Shown: positions 8,467-17,169 of the stretch, in pieces | Position numbering within the stretch: position 1 is the first letter of the stretch | Layout of the letters: the number at the start of each line of letters is the position of its first letter | Assembly: GCA_039908525.1 (NCBI GenBank) | Contig: JAMOAY010000013.1 | Location: 28,939-92,938 of the forward strand | Length of the DNA stretch: 64,000 bases | Direction of reading: 5' to 3' | Origin: Magnetaquicoccus sp039908525 | GTDB lineage: Bacteria; Pseudomonadota; Magnetococcia; Magnetococcales; Magnetaquicoccaceae | Translations under genes and position numbers: made by a program | Notes under the pieces: model-generated | What the model saw: only the letters and a program-made list of their open reading frames with translations | Database searches by the model: none | What the model was told of the DNA's origin: nothing

Positions 8467-8877
8467 ATGCTCCGCAATATTCGCCGGCCAAGCGGGCCGA
8501 AAGTTGGCTCCAACAGACCTGAAAAATTGGAGAAAATCGTTTCCATGGCCCGATCCGATGCGGATCTGCGTCAAGCGGGTTACCGGGCACAGTCCCTGAA
8601 GATCCACCCCTGGGTGTGTGCCCGTTGTGGCCGGGCCTTCAGTCAGGAGAACCTGACCGAGCTGACGGTGCACCACAGGGACCACAACCACGACAACAAC
8701 CCCGCAGATGGCAGCAACTGGGAAAATCTGTGCATTTACTGTCACGATAATGAGCATGCCCGTTATGTGGATCATCTGGCGGCAGGAGGTATGGATGTCG
8801 AGCCGGAAGCCGCCGCAACGGCCACCTACAACCCGTTTGCCAACCTCCAGGAGCTGCTGCAGAAGAAGCAGCGTTAG
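8467..8877 (+). CDS. YajD-like HNH nuclease family protein
   Basis: 136 residues. A zinc-type C51-x2-C54 pair is followed by the HNH core HHRDHNHDNNP (His69/His70), the NWENL segment and a second C-x2-C-H (C89/C92/H93). This order matches the YajD group of small HNH proteins, predicted metal-dependent nucleases of unknown biological role. AAAGGGG lies about 12 bases upstream of the ATG. It is a single gene divergent from the S24 repressor, which might regulate it; that is only a positional argument. Confidence 0.8.
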   Translation: MLRNIRRPSGPKVGSNRPEKLEKIVSMARSDADLRQAGYRAQSLKIHPWVCARCGRAFSQENLTELTVHHRDHNHDNNPADGSNWENLCIYCHDNEHARYVDHLAAGGMDVEPEAAATATYNPFANLQELLQKKQR

Positions 8878-8926
8878 CCGGGGGAGGGGTTGAGCAGCGC
8901 CAGGGGAGGGGTGCCTCCCACGGCAG

Positions 8927-8954
8927 GAAAAAAGTGCGGTGTGCCCCTTTTTTC
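8927..8954 (+). terminator. Possible terminator after the HNH gene
   Basis: An A-rich arm (GAAAAAAG) and a T-rich arm (CTTTTTTC) can pair around a 12-base GC-rich loop, giving a T-rich 3' side 50-77 bases after the HNH stop and 110 bases before adk. The stem is weak because it is A-T rich. Confidence 0.35.
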
Positions 8955-9064
8955 TCGGTGAATGGTTGAGGGAAATTTGCTACTGTCAATGGCTTGAATC
9001 TCTGTTTGCAAGGTTTGCAACGCGGCTGCTTTGAGAAAAAACAAGCAACAAAGGAGTGTTTGTC

Positions 9065-9706
9065 ATGAACCTGATTCTGATGGGACCCCCCGGAGCCGGC
9101 AAGGGAACCCAGGCACGTAGGATTGCCGAGCGGTATGGAGTGCCCCAACTGTCCACCGGGGATATGCTGCGGGCTGCGGTCAAAGCGGGCACCGAGGTGG
9201 GGCAGCGGGCCAAGGCGGCCATGGAGAGTGGTGGACTGGTCACGGACGATATCGTGGTCGGCATCATTGCGGACCGGATCGGCGAGGCAGATTGCAGCCA
9301 GGGGTTCATCCTGGACGGTTTTCCCCGCACCGTGGCTCAGGCCGAGTCCCTGGATGCCATGCTGCGCGACCGGCAGCTGAAGATTGATCACGTGATCGAC
9401 ATTACCGCAGACACGGAGGCACTGGTTGCCCGGATTACGGGTCGCAGTACCTGCTCGCAGTGCGGCGAAGGCTATCATGCACTTTTCAAAAAGCCGACCT
9501 TGGCGGAGGTGTGTGACAAGTGTGGCGGCAGGTTGACCACCCGTGCCGATGACAACGAAGAGACAGTGCGCAATCGTCTGGCCGTCTATCACCAACAAAC
9601 GGCCCCTGTCATCGATCATTACCGCAACGGTGGTCAGTTCCGCACGGTGGACGGCATGCAGCCGATGGACACGGTGTTTGCGCAGTTGTGTGAAATTCTG
9701 GGATGA
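9065..9706 (+). CDS. adk: Adenylate kinase
   Basis: 213 residues. It interconverts ATP + AMP and 2 ADP. The P-loop is GPPGAGKG (7-14), the STGD AMP-binding motif is at 30-33, and DGFPRT is at 84-89. The LID carries four cysteines (C130-x2-C133 and C150-x2-C153), the zinc-binding long form. I chose the ATG at 9065, nine bases after AAGGAG; a GTG at 9056 abuts the Shine-Dalgarno and is unlikely. Monocistronic in this context. Confidence 0.96.
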   Translation: MNLILMGPPGAGKGTQARRIAERYGVPQLSTGDMLRAAVKAGTEVGQRAKAAMESGGLVTDDIVVGIIADRIGEADCSQGFILDGFPRTVAQAESLDAMLRDRQLKIDHVIDITADTEALVARITGRSTCSQCGEGYHALFKKPTLAEVCDKCGGRLTTRADDNEETVRNRLAVYHQQTAPVIDHYRNGGQFRTVDGMQPMDTVFAQLCEILG

Positions 9707-9823
9707 CCTGTGATGTTGCACAGCGAGGTGGTGGATCAATGGTCTCGAACGGCGCCGTTGTTGACACGCTCGAATGGCTGCTGTGAAGCCGGGGTGTTTA
9801 TTTCCTGACGGAATAAGGAAGAG

Positions 9824-11863
9824 ATGAGTATGGAAATGTCGATGGGAGGTATGTGGCTGGCCATCGCGTGCGGGATTGGCGCGGTGGTGTTTGGGGTGGT
9901 TTCCAGGAACTGGATTTTGAGTCTGTCTCCGGGTTCGGCCAGGATGCAGGAGATCTCGGGAGCGATCGAAGTGGGAGCGATGGCCTACATGCGCCGTCAA
10001 TATACCACCATCGCCTATGTGGGGGGCCTGCTGTTCATGCTGCTCACGCTCTTTCTGGGGCTGCCGACGGCGGTGGGTTTTGCCGTGGGCGCGCTGCTCT
10101 CCGGGGCAGCGGGTTTTATCGGCATGGGGATCTCGGTCAAGGCCAATGTGCGGACCGCCGAGGCCGCCAAGGGAGGTCTGAATGATGCCCTGCAGGTGGC
10201 GTTCCGGGGTGGTGCCATCACCGGCATGCTGGTCGTTGGCCTGGGGCTGTTGGGCGTGGCCATCTATTTCCTGATCCTGATGAAAACCGGGGATACCAGC
10301 AACATGCCCCTGTTGCTGAAACCTCTGGTGGGGTTTGCCTTTGGCGGTTCCCTGATCTCCATCTTCGCCCGTCTGGGTGGGGGGATCTTCACCAAGGGCG
10401 CCGATGTGGGCGCGGACCTGGTGGGCAAGGTGGAGGCAGGCATTCCGGAGGATGATCCGCGCAACCCTGCCGTGATCGCCGACAACGTGGGCGACAACGT
10501 CGGTGACTGTGCCGGCATGGCGGCGGACCTGTTTGAGACCTATGCCGTCACCGTGATCGCCAGCATGCTGCTGGGCGCCCTGGTGATGAAGGGCTTTCAG
10601 AATGCCCTGGTCTTTCCGTTGGTGCTGGGGGGCATCTCCATCATCGGTTCCATTGTCGGCACCTACGCCGTCAAGATACAGCCCGGCCAGAAGATCATGA
10701 CCGCGCTGTATCGGGGGGTGATCGTCAACGGCGCGATCTCCGCCCTGCTCTTCTACCCGGTAACCAGCTGGTTGATGGGCGGCAATGGTACCTACAGTGT
10801 GGCCGCTCTGTATGGTTCGGCCATCATTGGCTTGGCCTTGACGGCGGCCATGGTGGTCATTACCGAGTACTACACGGCGACCGAATTCAGCCCGGTGCAG
10901 AACGTGGCCAAGGCATCGGAAACCGGGCATGGCACCAACGTCATCGCTGGGTTAGGGCTCTCCATGAAGGCCACGGCGGCGCCGGTGATTGCCGTCTGTC
11001 TCAGCATTGTGGGCGCCTACCATCTGGCGGGTCTCTACGGTATTGCGGTGGCGGCCACCGCCATGCTCTCCATGACCGGCATCATTGTGGCCCTGGACGC
11101 TTATGGCCCCATCACCGACAATGCGGGTGGTATCGCCGAGATGGCGGAACTGCCTTCTGAAATCCGGGATATTACCGATCCTCTGGATGCCGTCGGCAAT
11201 ACCACCAAGGCGGTGACCAAGGGCTATGCCATTGGCTCGGCCGGTCTGGCTGCCCTGGTGCTTTTTTCCGACTACACCCATGAGTTGGCCCACTTCAAAC
11301 AGGGGGTCACCTTCGATCTGTCCAACCATCTGGTCATCGTCGGCCTGTTCATCGGCGGTTTGTTGCCCTATCTGTTTGCCGCCATGGGGATGGAGGCGGT
11401 GGGTCGGGCAGCCGGCAGCGTGGTGATTGAGGTGCGCCGGCAGTTCCGGGAGATCCCGGGCATCATGGAAGGGACTGGCAAGCCGGACTACTCCAAGGCC
11501 GTGGACATGTTGACCAAGGCGGCCATCAAGGAGATGGTGCTGCCCTCCCTGTTGCCCGTGCTGGTGCCCATCGTGGTGGGCGTTGTCCTGGGAGCGCAGG
11601 CGTTGGGCGGTCTGTTGATGGGGACCATCATCACGGGCATCTTTGTGGCCATCTCCATGACCACCGGCGGTGGTGCCTGGGACAATGCCAAGAAGTATAT
11701 TGAGATGGGCAACTATGGCGGCAAGGGTTCCGAGGCTCACAAAGCTGCGGTGACCGGTGATACCGTGGGCGATCCCTACAAGGATACTGCGGGTCCTGCG
11801 GTCAACCCCATGATCAAGATTGCCAATATTGTGGCCCTGTTGATCGTCTCGCTGATCGTCTGA
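9824..11863 (+). CDS. hppA: Membrane-bound proton pyrophosphatase, K+-independent type
   Basis: 679 residues, about 15-16 membrane helices. It couples hydrolysis of PPi to proton pumping. The signature DVGADLVGKVE, the DNVGDNVGD segment and the C-terminal GDTVGDPYKDTAGPA substrate motif are intact. The GNTTKA motif carries Lys where K+-dependent enzymes have Ala, so the K+-independent class is predicted. AAGGAAGAG precedes the ATG. An 11-bp hairpin follows the stop. Confidence 0.95.
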   Translation: MSMEMSMGGMWLAIACGIGAVVFGVVSRNWILSLSPGSARMQEISGAIEVGAMAYMRRQYTTIAYVGGLLFMLLTLFLGLPTAVGFAVGALLSGAAGFIGMGISVKANVRTAEAAKGGLNDALQVAFRGGAITGMLVVGLGLLGVAIYFLILMKTGDTSNMPLLLKPLVGFAFGGSLISIFARLGGGIFTKGADVGADLVGKVEAGIPEDDPRNPAVIADNVGDNVGDCAGMAADLFETYAVTVIASMLLGALVMKGFQNALVFPLVLGGISIIGSIVGTYAVKIQPGQKIMTALYRGVIVNGAISALLFYPVTSWLMGGNGTYSVAALYGSAIIGLALTAAMVVITEYYTATEFSPVQNVAKASETGHGTNVIAGLGLSMKATAAPVIAVCLSIVGAYHLAGLYGIAVAATAMLSMTGIIVALDAYGPITDNAGGIAEMAELPSEIRDITDPLDAVGNTTKAVTKGYAIGSAGLAALVLFSDYTHELAHFKQGVTFDLSNHLVIVGLFIGGLLPYLFAAMGMEAVGRAAGSVVIEVRRQFREIPGIMEGTGKPDYSKAVDMLTKAAIKEMVLPSLLPVLVPIVVGVVLGAQALGGLLMGTIITGIFVAISMTTGGGAWDNAKKYIEMGNYGGKGSEAHKAAVTGDTVGDPYKDTAGPAVNPMIKIANIVALLIVSLIV

Positions 11864-11880
11864 CAGGTTTGTGATCTCTC

Positions 11881-11906
11881 CCTGGGGGTGGTCCTCCACC
11901 CCCAGG
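11881..11906 (+). terminator. GC-rich hairpin after hppA
   Basis: A perfect 11-bp stem (CCTGGGGGTGG with its complement) around a TCCT loop, starting 17 bases after the hppA stop. There is no T run, so it may act as an mRNA 3' stabiliser or a partial terminator before the aminotransferase gene. Confidence 0.5.
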
Positions 11907-11943
11907 CTCTTGCCCACCTCAATGGATAACGCCGCTTCGGGCC

Positions 11944-13134
11944 ATGGAAGAATTTTATCGCATCAGTCGCCTGCCTCCCTATGTCTTTGCCGCGGTCAAC
12001 GAGCTGAAAGATGCCGCCCGTCAACGGGGAGAGGATATCATCGATTTTGGCATGGGCAATCCCGACCAGCCAACCCCCCAGCATATTGTGGACAAATTGT
12101 GTGAGGCGGCCCGCCAGGGTCGCAACCACCGCTATTCGGTCTCCCGGGGCATCAACGGTCTGCGCAAGGCCATCTGCGCCTACTACAAACGCCGCTTCGC
12201 GGTGGATCTGGATCCCGATTCCGAGGCCATTGTCAGTATCGGTTCCAAGGAGGGGTATTCCCACTTGGCCCTGGCCATCACCAGTCCGGGTGATACCGTA
12301 CTGGTTCCCAACCCGACCTATCCCATTCATGTCTACGCCTTTGTATTGGCAGGGGCCGATATTCGCCACGTGCCACTCTGCCGCACCACCGATTTTTTTG
12401 AGGAGCTCACCCAGGCCATGGCCCACACGTGGCCCAAGCCCAAGGTGTTGGTGATCAATTTTCCCTCCAACCCCACCGCCATGGTGGTGGACTTGGCCTT
12501 TTATGAAAAGGTGGTGGCTTTCGCACGGGAAAATGATCTGTATGTGTTGTCGGACATTGCCTACTCGGAGATCTGCTTCGATGATTACGAATGCCCCAGC
12601 ATGCTTCAGGTGCCGGGTGCCAAGGATTGTGTCATTGAGTTTTACACCCTTTCCAAAACCTACAACATGCCCGGCTGGCGGGTGGGATTTGCCGTGGGCA
12701 ACAAGCGGCTGGTGCGTGCCCTGACCCGCATCAAATCCTATCTGGACTACGGCATGTTCCAGCCTATCCAGATTGCGGCAACCGTGGCCTTGAACGGTCC
12801 CCAGGAGTGTGTCGGCGAGATTCGCAGCCTTTACCAGAGCCGGCGGGATGTGCTTCTGGAAGGGTTGAGTCGGGCCGGTTGGGAGGTGGAGCGGCCCAAG
12901 GCATCCATGTTCGTCTGGGCCCAGATCCCGGAGGAGTTTCGCAAAATGGGTTCGCTGGAGTTTTCCAAATTGCTGTTGAAAGAGGCGGCGGTGGCCGTCA
13001 GCCCTGGTATCGGTTTCGGGCAGTACGGAGACGAGTTTGTCCGCATCGCCCTGATTGAAAACGAGCTGCGGACCCGCCAGGCCATACGCAGTATCAAGAA
13101 ATTTCTCAATGCCGGAGCGGATGTTCGTTCCTGA
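11944..13134 (+). CDS. alaC: PLP-dependent class I aminotransferase, AlaC type
   Basis: 396 residues, fold type I. The start MEEFYRISRLPPYVF and the GEDIIDFGMGNPD block match the AlaC alanine-transaminase group closely. NFPSNPTA, the Y-S-E segment after SDIAY, and SKTYNMPGWRVGF with the PLP-binding Lys are present, as is a C-terminal Arg in EFVRIAL. It probably makes alanine from pyruvate and glutamate. Its position 20 bases before hom suggests shared expression with aspartate-family synthesis, so another substrate cannot be excluded. Confidence 0.85.
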   Translation: MEEFYRISRLPPYVFAAVNELKDAARQRGEDIIDFGMGNPDQPTPQHIVDKLCEAARQGRNHRYSVSRGINGLRKAICAYYKRRFAVDLDPDSEAIVSIGSKEGYSHLALAITSPGDTVLVPNPTYPIHVYAFVLAGADIRHVPLCRTTDFFEELTQAMAHTWPKPKVLVINFPSNPTAMVVDLAFYEKVVAFARENDLYVLSDIAYSEICFDDYECPSMLQVPGAKDCVIEFYTLSKTYNMPGWRVGFAVGNKRLVRALTRIKSYLDYGMFQPIQIAATVALNGPQECVGEIRSLYQSRRDVLLEGLSRAGWEVERPKASMFVWAQIPEEFRKMGSLEFSKLLLKEAAVAVSPGIGFGQYGDEFVRIALIENELRTRQAIRSIKKFLNAGADVRS

Positions 13135-13154
13135 CCTCCAACAAGGTGTTGCCC

Positions 13155-14465
13155 ATGAAAGAGTTGCGCGTTGGTCTGCTGGGATTGGGTGTGGTCGGTC
13201 GCGGCGTTGCCGATCTGCTGCTGAATCAGGCAGATCTGCTGCGGCAGCGGACCGGGGTGACGCTGCGCCTGGTGGCCATCTCCACCCGTCATCCTGAGCG
13301 GGACCGGGGGTTGGATCTGCGCAACGTTCGCTTGAGTGCCGATCTGGATTCCCTGGTGACGGCCGCTGATATTGATGTGGTGATCGAGTTGATGGGCGGC
13401 CTGGAACCGGCCAAACCCCTGCTGCTGCAAGCACTGAAGAGCGGCAAGCATGTCATTACGGCCAACAAGGCGCTGATCGCCACCCATGGGGCCGAACTGA
13501 TGCAACAGGCTGCCTCTGCCGGTCGAGAACTGTTGTTTGAGGCGGCGGTTGCCGGTGCCATCCCTGTCATCAAGGTGCTGCGCGAAAGCCTGGCAGCCAA
13601 CCGGATCGATCAGATCTACGGCATCCTCAATGGTACCTGCAACTATATCCTGACCGAAATGCGCGAAAAGGGGGTCTCCTTTGCGGAGGTGTTGCAGGAT
13701 GCCCAGGCCAAAGGATTTGCCGAGGCGGACCCCTCTTTTGACGTGGACGGCATCGACGCGGCGCACAAGCTGGCCATTCTGGCGGCAATCGGTTTTGGTT
13801 CGTTGCCCCGTTTCGACCAGGTTCATGTCGAAGGCATTCGTCATGTCTCGGCGGTGGACATCTCCTGGGCCAATGAGATGGGCTATCGGATCAAATTGCT
13901 GGGCATCGCCAAGCAGGATGCCGAAGGGGTTGAGTTGCGGGTGCAACCGACGTTGGTACCGGTCAACAGCATGGTGGCTTCGGTGGAGGGGGTATTCAAC
14001 GCGGTTTTCATTCGGGGGGATGCGGCCGGCACTACCATGTACCACGGGCGTGGCGCTGGCGAGCGGCCGACCGCCAGTGCGGTGGTGGCCGATCTGGTGG
14101 ACATCGCCCGCAGCAGCCTGGCGGGTGGCGGGGTGCGGGTGTCTGGGTTTTCCACCCTGCCGGCCTATTTGACCCAGCATCCAGTGCGGGAGATGGCCGC
14201 ATGGCGGGGGGAGTATTATCTCCGTCTGGCGGTGGCGGATCGACCTGGGGTGCTGGCCGAGGTGACGGCGGTATTGGCCCGGCAGCAGATCTCCATTGAT
14301 GCCATTCATCAAAAAGGCCGTTCGCTGGTAGAGGCCGTTCCCCTGATCATGGTGACCCACGAGACGACCGAGCGGCAGGTACGACTCGCCCTGGCGGAAA
14401 TGGAGCAGTTGGACGCCGTGCGCGAACCTCCCCGTTTTATTCGGATTGAGCCAGGGGTCGTTTGA
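13155..14465 (+). CDS. hom: Homoserine dehydrogenase with C-terminal ACT domain
   Basis: 436 residues. It reduces aspartate semialdehyde to homoserine for threonine and methionine synthesis. N-terminal Rossmann GLLGLGVVGRGV, the NKALIA segment, the catalytic-domain NGTCNYIL signature and EADPSFDVDGIDAAHK with the catalytic Asp/Lys are visible. The last about 80 residues (YYLRLAVADRPGVLAEV) form an ACT domain, the usual site of threonine feedback. The ATG at 13155 is eight bases from AAGG; a TTG three codons earlier is less likely. Confidence 0.95.
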   Translation: MKELRVGLLGLGVVGRGVADLLLNQADLLRQRTGVTLRLVAISTRHPERDRGLDLRNVRLSADLDSLVTAADIDVVIELMGGLEPAKPLLLQALKSGKHVITANKALIATHGAELMQQAASAGRELLFEAAVAGAIPVIKVLRESLAANRIDQIYGILNGTCNYILTEMREKGVSFAEVLQDAQAKGFAEADPSFDVDGIDAAHKLAILAAIGFGSLPRFDQVHVEGIRHVSAVDISWANEMGYRIKLLGIAKQDAEGVELRVQPTLVPVNSMVASVEGVFNAVFIRGDAAGTTMYHGRGAGERPTASAVVADLVDIARSSLAGGGVRVSGFSTLPAYLTQHPVREMAAWRGEYYLRLAVADRPGVLAEVTAVLARQQISIDAIHQKGRSLVEAVPLIMVTHETTERQVRLALAEMEQLDAVREPPRFIRIEPGVV

Positions 14466-14499
14466 GGAGCCCATCCAGCCCCCCCGCCATTAATTTTTT

Positions 14500-14614
14500 A
14501 GTTTTTGACTATGATGGGTCCAGGGGGATTATCCCCCTGGTGGGGTCCAGGGGCAAAGCCCCTGGTGGGGGGGCGGGGGCAAAGCCCCCGTGTTGTTGAC
14601 CAGAAAAGATCAGG
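14500..14614. repeat. REP-like triple-hairpin intergenic element, copy A
   Basis: Three successive GC-rich hairpins: 14520-14540 (9-bp stem, TTA loop), 14547-14565 (8-bp stem CCAGGGGC, AAA loop) and 14574-14590 (7-bp stem CGGGGGC, AAA loop). It shares flanks and core with the copy at 17976 and the diverged copy at 27397. It lies just after hom. Confidence 0.85.
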
Positions 14615-14641
14615 GCCAATAGGGGGGGGCACGCTTGCGCC

Positions 14642-14902
14642 ATGAACCACTCTGCTGAGGAGCCTGCCGGCGGTATCGACTGTCGTCGTTGTTGCCACTT
14701 TCAGATCACCTGGGACCCGGAGTTTCCTCGGGGGTGTCGGGCCATGGGATTCAAGAGCAGCCAATGGCCGTGGATGGAGGTGCTGCGCTCCTCCGGGGAG
14801 CCGTGTCTCAAGTTCGAGGCCAAGCCCAGACCGCAACCGGAGCGGAGCAGAAGGGCGGACGAGAACGGGTCCACCCAGAGTGGTTTTTCTCGTGTGGTGT
14901 AA
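14642..14902 (+). CDS. Small Cys-rich protein of unknown function
   Basis: 86 residues. The pattern C-x2-C-C-H-F-x-I-T-W-D-P-x-F-P-x-G-C followed by GFKSSQWP and SSGEPCLKFE recurs in short conserved hypothetical proteins of many Gram-negative bacteria, as I recall. The Cys spacing suggests a metal or cluster site. The last about 25 residues look unconserved. No clear ribosome-binding site was found. No function is proposed. Confidence 0.65.
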   Translation: MNHSAEEPAGGIDCRRCCHFQITWDPEFPRGCRAMGFKSSQWPWMEVLRSSGEPCLKFEAKPRPQPERSRRADENGSTQSGFSRVV

Positions 14903-15071
14903 CTTTTCGCTGGACTTTAGAGGTGGTTCAAGAGGATTCGAAGGTTCGTCGGGAATCATCCGGCTGCACTCCCCGTTGGCACGGTGCATTTGCTGCCAAA
15001 AGATGGCTGTCAAAACAGTCCATTTCTGGTATGCTGGCGACAGGGTTGGATGATGAGGAAGGAGACTACCC

Positions 15072-15707
15072 ATGAGCACCGCACTGACCGTCGGCGATAT
15101 TTGGAAGATGTTTGAGGAGACCAACCGGTTGTTTCAAGATTCGCAGGAGAGATGGGATCAGAGGCACCAAGAGACCGAGCGTGTTATGGCCTCCAGTAAG
15201 GCTGAAACCGATCGCGTGATGCAAGAGTTGGCAGAAAGCCAGAAAGACACTGATCGCAAAATCAGGGAAATGTCCAAAAATATTGATCGTCTTGGCGGGC
15301 GATTGGGTGAGTTTGTGGAGGGACTGGTTGCACCAGCCTGCAAGACGCTGTTTGCTGAACGCGGCATTCCGGTGCATATGGTCAGTCGGCGGATGAGTGC
15401 CTCACTGCCGGGCGGGCGCAACATGGAAGTTGATCTGCTGGTGGACAATACCGATTCCGTTGTGCTGGTGGAAGTCAAGAGCAAATTGACCGTGGACGAT
15501 GTCCGGAATCACCTGGAAAAGATGTCGAATTTCAAGGAGTTTATCCCGCTATATGCCGGCAAAAGAGCCGTCGGCGCAGTTGCCGCCATGGTGATCGAAG
15601 AAAATGTCTGCCGTTTTGCCATCAACAGTGGTCTGTTTGTCATTGAGCAGGCAGGAGAGACGCTGCGGATGGCCAATGACGCGCAGTTCCAGCCAAAAGT
15701 CTGGTGA
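15072..15707 (+). CDS. Coiled-coil PD-(D/E)XK nuclease-like protein (DUF3782-like)
   Basis: 211 residues. Residues about 10-78 are a charged coiled coil rich in Glu, Gln and Lys. The C-terminal half carries E119-V-D121-L-L, then V-E134-V-K136, the D-(x)n-E-x-K arrangement of restriction-endonuclease-like folds. Proteins of this shape are common in multiple copies in filamentous and magnetotactic bacteria; function is unknown. The ATG is preceded by GGAAGGAG. It converges on the gene at 15758. Confidence 0.7.
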   Translation: MSTALTVGDIWKMFEETNRLFQDSQERWDQRHQETERVMASSKAETDRVMQELAESQKDTDRKIREMSKNIDRLGGRLGEFVEGLVAPACKTLFAERGIPVHMVSRRMSASLPGGRNMEVDLLVDNTDSVVLVEVKSKLTVDDVRNHLEKMSNFKEFIPLYAGKRAVGAVAAMVIEENVCRFAINSGLFVIEQAGETLRMANDAQFQPKVW

Positions 15708-15757
15708 CGTGTCTTGGCAATCTCAGAGGTCGGACTCTTCCCTGTAGCTCCTCCTTG

Positions 15758-16492
15758 TTACAGGGGGGTCGGCCACTTGTAGAGTGAGGGGCGCGGCAAC
15801 GTCTCCTCGTGGGGTGTCGTCTCCAGCATTTCGGTGGCCACCGGCTCCTCCGTTTGTCCGACGGGCGTTTGCTCGACCTCCCTTTCCTCCGTTGCTGGTG
15901 GTTCCTCCTCCTTCGCCTCTTCGTGGTGGTGGGAGGGGTCGTGTCCTGCCGGGGCTTCTTCCAACGGTGTTTCCGGACAGAGCTCCTCGGGTATGGAGAT
16001 GGAGACCTCTTCCTCCATGATCTCCGCAAGAACCTCTGCGGGTACGGAAGGCTCTTCCTCAACGCGCTCCGCAAGCGCCTCCTCGGTTGCAGAGGACAGC
16101 TCTTCAACGCTTTCCGCAAGCGCCGCCTCGGTTGCAGATGGCAGATCTTCGGGTGGTTCCGACTCCTGCACTGTGTTGGCCGACGGACGCAAGGCCGTCC
16201 CGCTGTTTTCACCGCTGGCCACCAACGCCTCCTGGACCCATTGTTGCACCCATTGGCGCAGCATGGCAGGCTCCGCCGCAGGTTTCGTGTCGGGGGGTGG
16301 GGTGGGACTCTGTTCCTGCCTGACATGCCACTCTTGCAGGGCAGTGGCAACCACCTCTCCGGGCAGCCGTTGATGGGTGGCGGCAGCCTGTTTCAGGAGA
16401 CGGACCGTGGTTGCATCCAGCCACAGGCTGACCTGGGTCAAACCGGCCGCTTTCTGTCGCTCCCGATATGCCTTCACTCTATCGTTTGTCAT
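15758..16492 (-). CDS. Predicted DNA-binding-like protein with acidic Glu-rich tail
   Basis: 244 residues from the ATG at 16492 (a 14-base overlap with the siroheme gene). Residues 1-60 read as a ribbon-helix-helix-like or plasmid-copy-control-like region: RVKAYRERQKAAGLTQVSLWLD, then a hydrophobic helix. The remainder is acidic, with imperfect SATE-x-ALAE-x-VEE repeats and no fold I recognise. Lower-case homology is to short RHH proteins whose substrate is unknown. An acidic, low-complexity tail of about 170 residues is unusual. Confidence 0.55.
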   Translation of the reverse strand: MTNDRVKAYRERQKAAGLTQVSLWLDATTVRLLKQAAATHQRLPGEVVATALQEWHVRQEQSPTPPPDTKPAAEPAMLRQWVQQWVQEALVASGENSGTALRPSANTVQESEPPEDLPSATEAALAESVEELSSATEEALAERVEEEPSVPAEVLAEIMEEEVSISIPEELCPETPLEEAPAGHDPSHHHEEAKEEEPPATEEREVEQTPVGQTEEPVATEMLETTPHEETLPRPSLYKWPTPL

Positions 16493-17165
16493 GGTGTTCG
16501 TCTGCCCCCTCTGTGCGGTTCCCCCGGACACGGAGCTCCACCGCCTGGCGGATCATCTCTTCCGCGCCAAGGATGTCGTTGGCCAAAAATCGCTCTGCCA
16601 CGCCCTGATCGAACAGGGCACGCCAGAACTGCCCTCTGGACTGCAAATCCGGCAGCAACGGCTGGACCCTTTGCCGCCACTGGGACAACCAGTGCGCCAG
16701 TGCGCCCAGTTCTTCAGGCAAAACCTTCTCCATGGTGCGGCGCAGGTAGCTGGCCAGGGCGGGACTTTCGCCGCGTGTGGAGAAGGCGACCGTGACCGGT
16801 GGACGTTCCAGTGTCGCGGGCCAATGGCAGGTGCAACAGTCCGGTTGGTCCACCACATTCAAGAACAGTCGGCGGCGGTTGGCCTCGGCATGAATCCGCC
16901 GGTTGACCTGCTTGTCTTTCAAGGTGCTGACCGCAAACCAGACACCCTCCAGATGGGTCTCGTGAAACGGCTCCGCGTGCCAAGTCAGACGTCCGGTTTC
17001 TGCCCAGCGGGACAAGGTTGTAACCACGTGGGGGGCCACCACGGTGAGGCGGGCGCCTGCCAGCAGCAGACGGTCACTTTTTTCAACCGCACTCTCCCCG
17101 CCGCCGATCAGCAGACAAGGACGGTCCGTCAACTGCAGAAAGAGGGGGAAAAAAGGTTCCTGCAT
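16479..17165 (-). CDS. Siroheme synthase N-terminal domain protein (precorrin-2 dehydrogenase / ferrochelatase type)
   Basis: 228 residues from the ATG at 17165, four bases after the preceding stop. The NAD-binding loop CLLIGGGESAVEK, the NVVDQPDCCTCHWPA segment and the TVAFSTRGESPALA block are those of Met8p/CysG-N, which oxidises precorrin-2 and inserts iron to make siroheme. The methyltransferase half of CysG is absent. Siroheme serves sulfite and nitrite reductases; neither is nearby. The catalytic Asp in VVDQ is conserved. Confidence 0.82.
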   Translation of the reverse strand: MQEPFFPLFLQLTDRPCLLIGGGESAVEKSDRLLLAGARLTVVAPHVVTTLSRWAETGRLTWHAEPFHETHLEGVWFAVSTLKDKQVNRRIHAEANRRRLFLNVVDQPDCCTCHWPATLERPPVTVAFSTRGESPALASYLRRTMEKVLPEELGALAHWLSQWRQRVQPLLPDLQSRGQFWRALFDQGVAERFLANDILGAEEMIRQAVELRVRGNRTEGADEHHDKR

Positions 17166-17169
17166 CTGC

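Noticed and set aside
8639..10930. Long minus-strand open frame across the HNH, adk and hppA genes, 763 codons
   Set aside because: It covers three confidently assigned genes on the other strand, is His/Gln-rich and low in complexity, and has no recognisable domain.
14498..15124. 208-codon minus-strand frame with GFAPGPHQG-like residues
   Set aside because: It is the translation of the triple-hairpin repeat and the antisense of the Cys-rich gene; the same peptide pattern appears wherever the repeat occurs.
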